Shown here piece after piece: positions 6,921 through 11,945 of a stretch of 11,945 nt of DNA (its first letter is position 1; each line of letters starts with the position of its first letter). The notes below the pieces were generated by a model that was not told the DNA's origin, made no database searches, and saw only the letters and a list, made by a program, of their open reading frames with translations. Both the position numbers and the translations under genes were made by a program. Source of the stretch: Wukongarchaeum sp048886645 (GTDB lineage Archaea > Asgardarchaeota > Wukongarchaeia > Wukongarchaeales > Wukongarchaeaceae). The DNA is taken from NCBI GenBank assembly GCA_048886645.1, contig JBHLKN010000060.1, forward strand, positions 1 through 11,945, in the 5' to 3' direction.

Positions 6921-7766
6921 TTATCTGCCTTTTTTTATTGATTGAGCTACTTTTATGGCATCAAGGGTTTCTGATACATCGTGGGTGCGTATAATATGGG
7001 CTCCTTTATGAACCGCGATGGCTGTAGCGGCTAAGGACCCGAATAAACGATCCTCAGGATCAGGCCTATTAAGAACCCATCCGATAAAAGATTTCCGAGA
7101 AATAGAAACAAGAACTGGTCTACCTACCTCTCTAAACTTATCCAACTCATCTAAGATAACTAGGTCGTGAAAAGCTTCCCTACCACCCCACCTACCGATT
7201 CCAGGATCAATAACTATTTTCTCAACATCCAGTCCCGCTTTTTCTGCGATCTGCAAACTTTCAAACAAAGCACCCTTTATCTCCTCCAAAGTATAAACGT
7301 CCCCAGGATCAACACGGGCGGCCATAACTATGGCAGAAGCATCATAATCTGCCACAACTTTCGCCATTAGGGGGTCTCTTTTAAAACCGCTAATGTCATT
7401 AATGATGGAAACATCTAACTTCAAAGCGTTTTCAGCAACATCAGAATTCATGGTATCTACCGAAATTGGAATGCTTAAACCAGCATCATTTAACGATTTA
7501 ACAGCCCTAACTACGCGCTCTATTTCCTCCCCTTTTGAAACTGGTTTAGAATCCCCATAAACCAAGGCAGGAGCGGTGGAAACCGCGCCAATATCAAGCA
7601 TATCAGCTCCTTCATCCACATGCTCTAAAGCAAGTTTTACAATACCCTCTAAATCGGTTCTCACACTCTTAGAATAAAAAGAACCAGGTGAAAGGTTTAT
7701 AACGCCTAAAACCCTGACAGGAACCCCCTCCCCAACACTAATATCAGCCAAATATCCTTTAACCAA
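6921..7766 (-). CDS. dihydropteroate synthase family protein (pterin-binding enzyme), probably for folate or H4MPT-type C1 carrier
   Basis: The 281-residue protein is a complete pterin-binding TIM barrel. Dihydropteroate synthase joins 6-hydroxymethyl-dihydropterin diphosphate to an arylamine. Visible blocks are GVINLSPGSFY (21-31), DIGAVSTAP (58-66), SVDT (102-105), IINDISG (121-127), DPGIG (187-191), SRKSFIG (223-229) and RTHDV (260-264). Two sites differ from bacterial FolP: the N-x-T-P-D-S-F block has Gly in place of Asp, and the ESTRP loop reads AVSTAP. In H4MPT-making archaea the arylamine is a ribofuranosylaminobenzene phosphate, not p-aminobenzoate, so an altered arylamine loop would fit; this is inference. 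The start is the TTG at 7766, preceded by AGGAGTTG (7774-7781), with an in-frame TGA just upstream. It lies 81 bases downstream of cofE and is probably cotranscribed. Confidence 0.88.
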   Translation of the reverse strand: MVKGYLADISVGEGVPVRVLGVINLSPGSFYSKSVRTDLEGIVKLALEHVDEGADMLDIGAVSTAPALVYGDSKPVSKGEEIERVVRAVKSLNDAGLSIPISVDTMNSDVAENALKLDVSIINDISGFKRDPLMAKVVADYDASAIVMAARVDPGDVYTLEEIKGALFESLQIAEKAGLDVEKIVIDPGIGRWGGREAFHDLVILDELDKFREVGRPVLVSISRKSFIGWVLNRPDPEDRLFGSLAATAIAVHKGAHIIRTHDVSETLDAIKVAQSIKKGR

Positions 7767-7828
7767 TACATGTCAACTCCTAAAAATAACCTAAAAAGGC
7801 TAAAACGCCAATTCTTTCTTATAAAATT

Positions 7829-7851
7829 GTGAAAATAAAACAATTTTTCAC
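7829..7851 (-). repeat. inverted repeat overlapping the cofE stop codon
   Basis: GTGAAAA (7829-7835) pairs with TTTTCAC (7845-7851) across nine bases, and the cofE stop codon lies in the stem. On the minus strand the following bases are moderately T-rich. It may be a weak terminator or RNA-processing hairpin between cofE and the pterin synthase gene, or chance in AT-rich DNA. Confidence 0.25.
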
Positions 7852-8630
7852 TTAGTCTCATAAAAATCTTTACGAGAACAGAGCACGCCTAAAAACATAC
7901 ATTTCTCTGGAACGATCTTTAAAATATCAGAAGTTATAAAATCGTTGACTAACTTAACAGGCGCTCCCCTCACTAAAACCATGGGAATTCCTTCATCACT
8001 TTCACCCATAAGAATCTGGGCAGCATGAGCTAAAGAATCTGCAAGGTTTCGTCGCGTAACTTGCAGAGGTCGACCGAAAAGATCAATTTTACCCCTCTCA
8101 TCAACAATGGGTTCAAATCCCGCAACAGCCAAAGCAAAACCCCCAGTACCGATACGTAAAGGCAATGAATTACTATCACAAATAATTATTCCCACATGTA
8201 CACCCTCCTCCTCCCTAATCTTCTTATGAATAGAATAAGCGGTCTTGTCAGGATTTTCTGGAAGCAATATCACCGTTCCAGGAGGTGTGTTAGACCGATC
8301 AACTCCCGCGTTTGCCTGAATAACGCCTTCTTTTAACGTCAATATGGCGCCTTCAACACAACCATAAACCTCTTCCGCCTCTCTAATCACTATTTCAACA
8401 AATTCCAGCGGCAAAGAAGACTTCTCTCCCAGCAACTTCGCTCTCTCAGAAGGCTTGATGTTTAAAACAGGAACAACCCGATTCTCACAAGTAGCCACAA
8501 GCTTTGATGTAATAATCAAAATGTCTCCCTCAAAAAACTCCACTCCTGCCTCCCTAACCGCTTTAAAGACCACCCTTGTTAAATCCGAGCCAACCTCTAC
8601 AAGCCCTGTCCTAATATCGAAAAACTCCAA
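7848..8630 (-). CDS. cofE: coenzyme F420-0:L-glutamate ligase family protein
   Basis: CofE adds gamma-linked glutamates to F420-0 using GTP, making the polyglutamate tail of coenzyme F420, a hydride carrier often paired with H4MPT in C1 metabolism. The 260-residue length is typical of archaeal CofE. Visible family blocks are GDILIITSK (35-43), ANAGVDRSN (106-114), LLPENPD (122-128), CDSNSLPLRIGTGG (151-164) and GRPLQVTRRNLADSLAHAA (186-204), followed by MGE and IPMVLVRG. The DSNSLPLR segment differs from the DTxGRPxR common in characterised CofE, so a paralogue with a related amide-ligase role is possible. The start is a TTG at 8630: an in-frame TAG sits directly before it, and later starts would remove the first strand of the fold. 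No Shine-Dalgarno is seen, so leaderless translation is likely. Confidence 0.85.
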   Translation of the reverse strand: MEFFDIRTGLVEVGSDLTRVVFKAVREAGVEFFEGDILIITSKLVATCENRVVPVLNIKPSERAKLLGEKSSLPLEFVEIVIREAEEVYGCVEGAILTLKEGVIQANAGVDRSNTPPGTVILLPENPDKTAYSIHKKIREEEGVHVGIIICDSNSLPLRIGTGGFALAVAGFEPIVDERGKIDLFGRPLQVTRRNLADSLAHAAQILMGESDEGIPMVLVRGAPVKLVNDFITSDILKIVPEKCMFLGVLCSRKDFYETK

Positions 8631-8771
8631 CTAAAAACACCCAAAAAAAGTAAAACAGACCAACTAAGGAAAAGATTAACACTATTAATTTCAAAAAACT
8701 ATCCAAACACTAAAAAAAGAACAAGAAATTGAAGAAAAAGCCAAGCTTAAAAGCCTTTCTATTACTCTAAC

Positions 8772-9977
8772 CTATTCTTCTAAAGGATTAGGTAAAACAG
8801 GTGATGGAATATCAGGAAGTTTATCCGTATCTTTTAAAGGTTCAGGCGCAGGAAGAGCCTCTTTTAAAATCCTTAGATCTTCTGCTTCAACATTAAAAAT
8901 GCACGCTTTACCTTCACTAGATTTGCACTCACTTTCAACCACTTTTAAAACTTTAAAACCTAAACCTTCAAAAATTCCATGAATAGCGCCTGCAGACCAA
9001 TCACATAAACCAGCACCTTCCCCATGCCCCTTGATAAAACTACACAACCAACACTCTTCATCCCTCAAAACCCCGCTAATTTTTCCCTTATCCCTCCGAG
9101 AAAAACTTGTTTGAACTTTTGTGCCAAAAAAGTTTAACCAAAACCTTTTAACAAATCCTTCTAAAAAATCATCACTTATCTCCTTATCAGGCAAGTCAAG
9201 GAGATTTAAGAGCTTCAAACTAACATCTCTTCCGCACTTATAAAAATCCTTTGAAGAAAAAGCCCTAGAAGAAAGAGTCTTACGAAAACTGCCATAAACC
9301 AAAGAACATCCAAGAGGATACTTTCCCTCCCTAAAAGAAGGTGAACCACTCTTAACTCGATCAATTAAAGGTTTAAACCAACCTGCATCGCTATCTTTAA
9401 CCAATCCTCCGAGGAATAAACGATTAAAATCTTTATCTAGCCTTTCCATATCAAGCTCAACACCTTCCTCCATACCAACAACAAGTCCTTCATCACCCTT
9501 CTTCTCCACAATTTTTGAGAAATCTGCCTCCTCTTTTCCTCTAAAACTTGAAAAAATCCTCTTAAAAATCGCAGGAAGATCATCATAAGAACTCTCATCC
9601 TTCACCTGAGAAACCGCCTCCCGCAGCATCTCCCTAATAGCTTTCAAGTTCTTATTATCCCTCCCCTCAACCACGATAACCACCATGTGTGGGAGTACTG
9701 CTCCCCTCTTCCCGAGAAGAGGCACGTGTTCTACGACCACCACATCATCTTCCCGGCTAAAAGTATCAGTAAACTCTGAAGCCACTTGTATCAAACCAAG
9801 CCTTGCAAGATCACTAACCTCGTAAGCAAACCAAGAACCCCTCGAAGAATAAGAATGACGCATAGTTGTTCCTACAACCTCATCAAACCAAAACGTGTAA
9901 ATACCCACAATTCCAAGAGAATCAAGACGTTTCTTTATTTCTTCGTCAAAATCAATAGAAACAGGCTCTATTTTCAT
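8772..9977 (-). CDS. V4R (4-vinyl reductase / Bet3-related) domain protein with a possible longin-like N-terminal domain
   Basis: The 401-residue protein (counting from the ATG at 9977) has two regions. About residues 20-145 give the predicted order strand-strand-helix-three strands-helix, starting IVGIYTFWFDEVVG and ending in a helix around KAIREMLREAVSQV; this could be a longin- or roadblock-like fold, a weak inference. About residues 220-368 look like a V4R ligand-binding domain, with the glycine-rich KGHGEGAGLC and several cysteines (ECWLC, GLC, SEC, KAC) that might bind a metal. A proline-rich acidic tail follows. V4R is related to TRAPP Bet3 and to haem-NO-binding domains. The start could also be the GTG at 9992 or ATG at 9986; 9977 is chosen because GGTGGT at 9987-9992 is well spaced. 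It diverges from the small GTPase genes and lies 141 bases upstream of cofE. Confidence 0.72.
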   Translation of the reverse strand: MKIEPVSIDFDEEIKKRLDSLGIVGIYTFWFDEVVGTTMRHSYSSRGSWFAYEVSDLARLGLIQVASEFTDTFSREDDVVVVEHVPLLGKRGAVLPHMVVIVVEGRDNKNLKAIREMLREAVSQVKDESSYDDLPAIFKRIFSSFRGKEEADFSKIVEKKGDEGLVVGMEEGVELDMERLDKDFNRLFLGGLVKDSDAGWFKPLIDRVKSGSPSFREGKYPLGCSLVYGSFRKTLSSRAFSSKDFYKCGRDVSLKLLNLLDLPDKEISDDFLEGFVKRFWLNFFGTKVQTSFSRRDKGKISGVLRDEECWLCSFIKGHGEGAGLCDWSAGAIHGIFEGLGFKVLKVVESECKSSEGKACIFNVEAEDLRILKEALPAPEPLKDTDKLPDIPSPVLPNPLEE

Positions 9978-10052
9978 CCTTTCCATTACCACCGAACTTT
10001 CTCATTCCAACTACCTGACAAAAACTAAAAACTCCTTAAAGCTCCCACAAGT

Positions 10053-10063
10053 AAATAAATATA
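10053..10063 (-). promoter_or_regulatory. possible TATA box for the V4R gene
   Basis: The minus strand reads TATATTTATTT, directly downstream (in the sense of transcription) of the palindrome at 10069-10082. Transcription would start near 10035 and give a leader of roughly 55 bases. Confidence 0.4.
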
Positions 10064-10068
10064 CTTAA

Positions 10069-10082
10069 AAAACTTAAGTTTT
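10069..10082. promoter_or_regulatory. perfect 14-base palindrome AAAACTTAAGTTTT in the divergent promoter region
   Basis: The sequence equals its own reverse complement and lies between the V4R gene (minus) and the first small GTPase gene (plus). It abuts the V4R TATA/BRE region, where a bound repressor would block TBP/TFB. One arm, ACTTAA, is repeated nearby at 10063-10068. It is AT-rich and so could be chance, but position and length make it an operator candidate. Confidence 0.4.
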
Positions 10083-10182
10083 ACTCAAAAAAAAATACTA
10101 TTTTAAGAAAGATTTTAGCGGGGAAAACCTGTTAATACACCTTTTTTTCTACGAAAGGTTCTTTATCGATATTACTAAAAAA

Positions 10183-10190
10183 TTATAATA
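10183..10190 (+). promoter_or_regulatory. TATA box of the first small GTPase gene
   Basis: TTATAATA lies about 55 bases upstream of the ATG at 10238. A start site near 10210 would exclude the in-frame GTG at 10193 from the RNA and so favours the shorter protein. Confidence 0.4.
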
Positions 10191-10237
10191 AGGTGAACCC
10201 ATTCCTGTCGATCAAGGGCAAAAAAGAGGGTTATTGG

Positions 10238-10852
10238 ATGAGTTCTTTGAGAACTGGCGCTATAAACAGGTATCTTTGGAAAATACTTCTTTTGGGAGAC
10301 GGTAGTGTAGGAAAAAGTAGTATCAGAAGCGTCTTTATAGGCGAAGAGTTTAAAGAGATGATGCGCGCCACCATTGGCGCAGATATAACAAAAAAAACCA
10401 TGGATATAAACGGCAAAATGATAACCTACATAATATATGATCTCGCAGGACAACCACACTTCGAAGTCGTAAGAGATCTTTTCTACCTAGGAGCCCAAGG
10501 CGCCCTCCTAGTATTCGACATAACCAATAAAAGATCCCTTTACAGCATACAAGAAGGATGGGTTAAAAGCCTATACCGCCTAGCAGGAAACGTCCCAGCA
10601 GTTCTTGTAGGAAACAAAGTAGACCTCGAAACAGAAAGAATCGTCACAAAAGAAGAAGTAGAAGAACTACTAAAAACGATCTTAAACGACCACGCAGAAA
10701 ACATCACATACATCGAAACAAGCGCAAAAACCGGGGAAAACATAGAAAAACCCTTCAAAATCCTTGGAGAACTAATACTAGAAATGAAAAATAAACAAAA
10801 AAGAAAAACGCAAACACAAACAAAACATCCTCGAAAAACCACCATAAAATAA
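10238..10852 (+). CDS. Rab/Ras-like small GTPase (first of two)
   Basis: A complete 204-residue small GTPase. G1 is GDGSVGKSS (20-28), the switch I threonine is Thr45 in ATIGAD, G3 is DLAGQ (68-72) with the catalytic-type Gln72 retained, G4 is NKVD (126-129) and G5 is TSAK (161-164). This set and the YLGAQGALLVFDIT strand are closest to the Rab/Ras type. It should bind and hydrolyse GTP as a molecular switch. There is no C-terminal cysteine, so prenylation as in eukaryotic Rabs is not possible; instead the tail is very basic (KQKRKTQTQTKHPRK), which might contact membrane lipids or nucleic acid. The ATG at 10238 has GAGGG (10226-10230) seven bases upstream; an in-frame GTG at 10193 would add 15 residues. 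It diverges from the V4R gene and is followed by a paralogue. Confidence 0.92.
   Translation: MSSLRTGAINRYLWKILLLGDGSVGKSSIRSVFIGEEFKEMMRATIGADITKKTMDINGKMITYIIYDLAGQPHFEVVRDLFYLGAQGALLVFDITNKRSLYSIQEGWVKSLYRLAGNVPAVLVGNKVDLETERIVTKEEVEELLKTILNDHAENITYIETSAKTGENIEKPFKILGELILEMKNKQKRKTQTQTKHPRKTTIK
10490..10510 (+). repeat. near-identical block shared by the two GTPase genes (copy 1 of block A)
   Basis: These 21 bases, coding for GAQGALL, match 11357-11377 in the second GTPase gene at 20 of 21 positions, including all but one synonymous site. This is more similarity than protein conservation requires. Confidence 0.5.
10718..10740 (+). repeat. identical 23-base block shared by the two GTPase genes (copy 1 of block B)
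   Basis: The stretch coding for the G5 motif TSAKTGE is base-for-base the same as 11558-11580 in the second GTPase gene, 840 bases away, and after one mismatch another six bases match. Every synonymous site is shared, which suggests recent duplication or local gene conversion, or strong codon preference. Confidence 0.55.
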
Positions 10853-10943
10853 AAAATACCCCTTTTTCAAAAACCTAAAAAATTATCAAAACAATAAACA
10901 AAATAATAGTTTGTTTGTTCCATTGATTGATTTAAATTGATTT

Positions 10944-10973
10944 TATCCCCTTATTTTTAAAGGGAAGGAGATA
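10944..10973 (+). repeat. hairpin-forming sequence enclosing an AAGGAG motif with no start codon behind it
   Basis: TATCCCCTT (10944-10952) can pair with AAGGAGATA (10965-10973) at eight of nine positions across a 12-base loop. The 3' arm contains a good Shine-Dalgarno-like AAGGAG, yet no ATG, GTG or TTG follows at usable spacing. It sits about 110 bases upstream of the second GTPase gene, perhaps in its leader. Confidence 0.3.
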
Positions 10974-11083
10974 AAAAACAACAACACTTTTAAAACGCAC
11001 CGAGCTAAAATTTTTGCAAAACTAAACAAAAAATCAAAAAACATTAATAAAAAAAGGTTAAATCAAATGATGCGGGGGGCCCT

Positions 11084-11647
11084 ATGGAAACTTCCCTTAA
11101 TAAAAAGGCTTCAAAGACGGTTGATCGTCTTTGGACGCGTAGGTATAAGTGTATATGTTTGGGAGAATGGGCGGTGGGAAAAACCTCCATCGTGAAAAGA
11201 TTTTGCGATGGAACCTTCTCAGAAACATACCTACCCACTATAGGATGCGACTTCTTAACAAAAATAATAAAGATCGAAAACGAGATCATAAAGCTCATAA
11301 TATGGGATATCGCAGGACAAAGACTCTTTGCAAGCTTTAGAAGAGACTTTTATGAAGGAGCCCAAGGAGCCCTCCTAATCTTTGACGTAACAAGACCAGA
11401 AACCCTACAACCCTTAAAAGAGTGGAGGGAAGAAACCTTAAACGTCTGCGGAGAAATACCCTTCGTAATGTGCGCAAACAAAATAGACCTAGAAAGCATG
11501 ATAAGCAAAATAGAAGCGCAAAAATTCGCAGAAAAAATAGATACCCCCCTAAAATACACAAGCGCAAAAACCGGGGAAAAGATAGAAGAAGCCTTCACCC
11601 TCCTAGTACAAAAAATCCACGAAAACGAAAAAAACCAAAAACCATAA
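11084..11647 (+). CDS. Rab/Ras-like small GTPase (second of two)
   Basis: A complete 187-residue small GTPase and a diverged paralogue of its neighbour. G1 is GEWAVGKTS (27-35), the switch I threonine is Thr52 in PTIGCD, G3 is WDIAGQ (74-79), G4 is NKID (132-135) and G5 is TSAK (159-162). The switch II region (RLFASFRRDFYEGAQG) is basic and typical of Rab/Ras relatives. Like its neighbour it lacks a C-terminal cysteine, and its tail (HENEKNQKP) is short and hydrophilic, so membrane attachment by prenylation is excluded. The start is the ATG at 11084; only a G-run (11074-11079) stands in for a ribosome site, and two out-of-frame ATGs lie just upstream (11067 and 11070). The gene is 231 bases from the first GTPase gene and probably has its own promoter, with a TATA-like ATTAATAA at 11042-11049. 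Confidence 0.92.
   Translation: METSLNKKASKTVDRLWTRRYKCICLGEWAVGKTSIVKRFCDGTFSETYLPTIGCDFLTKIIKIENEIIKLIIWDIAGQRLFASFRRDFYEGAQGALLIFDVTRPETLQPLKEWREETLNVCGEIPFVMCANKIDLESMISKIEAQKFAEKIDTPLKYTSAKTGEKIEEAFTLLVQKIHENEKNQKP
11357..11377 (+). repeat. near-identical block shared by the two GTPase genes (copy 2 of block A)
   Basis: Matches 10490-10510 in the first GTPase gene at 20 of 21 bases. Confidence 0.5.
11558..11580 (+). repeat. identical 23-base block shared by the two GTPase genes (copy 2 of block B)
   Basis: Identical to 10718-10740 in the first GTPase gene; codes for the G5 motif. Confidence 0.55.
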
Positions 11648-11779
11648 AAAAACCAAAAAACCACCCACATACCCCAAAAAATAATGATATAACCCTTATT
11701 TCTACGGTTTTATATTACTGCAATCTTCTTTTGAAATTTTGGGAAAATAAAACGAAAAAATAAAAAACAAGCACACCCA

Positions 11780-11787
11780 TATAAATA
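11780..11787 (+). promoter_or_regulatory. TATA box for the gene starting at 11874
   Basis: TATAAATA fits the archaeal consensus and lies 87 bases before the last start codon in the window, implying a leader of about 60 bases. Confidence 0.45.
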
Positions 11788-11873
11788 TTATAGAAGCAAC
11801 AAGAAAGAACTCATTTCTTTAAAATTAAAACAAGATCTAAAAAAACTCTGCTTTTAACCTGGTGGTACACTCT

Positions 11874-11945
11874 ATGGGAAAAACAATCAAGAAAAAAACG
11901 ATCGTAAGATTAACAACCTTCATCTTAATTACCACACTCCTCATA
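11874..11945 (+). CDS. N-terminus of a membrane or secreted protein (continues beyond the right edge)
   Basis: From the ATG at 11874 the frame stays open for 24 codons to the window end. GGTGGT at 11861-11866 is a well-spaced ribosome site and a TATA box lies upstream. The visible residues have a strongly basic start (MGKTIKKKTIVR) and then a hydrophobic run (LTTFILITTLLI), which is the layout of a signal peptide or an N-terminal membrane anchor. The rest, and so the function, is outside the window. It follows the two GTPase genes on the same strand, but with its own promoter signals. Confidence 0.55.
   Translation, partial: MGKTIKKKTIVRLTTFILITTLLI

Noticed and set aside
10193..10237. N-terminal extension of the first GTPase from a GTG
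   Set aside because: The TATA box at 10183-10190 implies an RNA start after this GTG, and the ATG at 10238 has a good ribosome site.
10540..10845. 101-codon minus-strand open frame
   Set aside because: Antisense to the first GTPase gene; low-complexity Phe/Ser/Cys composition typical of an antisense shadow.
11422..11763. 113-codon plus-strand open frame rich in Lys, Arg and Pro
   Set aside because: It overlaps the second GTPase in another frame and its composition is what AAA-rich coding DNA gives out of frame; there is no ribosome site.

Overview
This window is AT-rich archaeal DNA. The archaeal signs are a GluRS of the archaeal type, a CofE-like F420 ligase and a pterin-binding synthase of the kind found with tetrahydromethanopterin, together with TATA-type promoter elements and a mix of ATG, GTG and TTG starts with short Shine-Dalgarno sites. 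Two Rab/Ras-like small GTPases, and a protein with a V4R (Bet3-related) domain, point to the TACK/Asgard side of the Archaea. I cannot place it more precisely: an Asgard lineage, or a Bathyarchaeia-like lineage carrying small GTPases, would both fit.

Layout. (1) Positions 1-2542, minus strand: an APC-family amino-acid permease that runs off the left edge, preceded by a UDP-glucose/GDP-mannose dehydrogenase. (2) Positions 2588-5386, plus strand: a 102-residue cysteine-containing protein of unknown function with a perfect inverted repeat upstream, then a 491-base gene-poor stretch holding the tail of a PEF-CTERM-like surface protein (probably a remnant), then gltX. (3) Positions 5460-9977, minus strand: in transcription order a V4R-domain protein, a CofE-like ligase, a dihydropteroate-synthase-like protein and a tandem SIS-domain protein. 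(4) Positions 10238-11945, plus strand: two paralogous small GTPases and the first 24 codons of a probable membrane or secreted protein.

How the genes may work together. CofE (F420 tail glutamylation) and the pterin-binding synthase (folate or H4MPT-type C1 carrier) make a small cofactor block. The SIS protein downstream resembles 6-phospho-3-hexuloisomerase, an enzyme of the archaeal ribulose monophosphate route. The most interesting arrangement is at 8772-11647. A protein with an N-terminal region whose predicted fold order could be longin/roadblock-like, and a C-terminal V4R domain, is divergently transcribed from two Rab-like GTPases across a 260-base region carrying a perfect 14-base palindrome. 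V4R is related to the Bet3 subunits of the eukaryotic TRAPP complex, a Rab exchange factor that also contains longin subunits. A GTPase/regulator module is therefore a reasonable but untested hypothesis. No tRNA, rRNA, CRISPR array or insertion sequence was seen.
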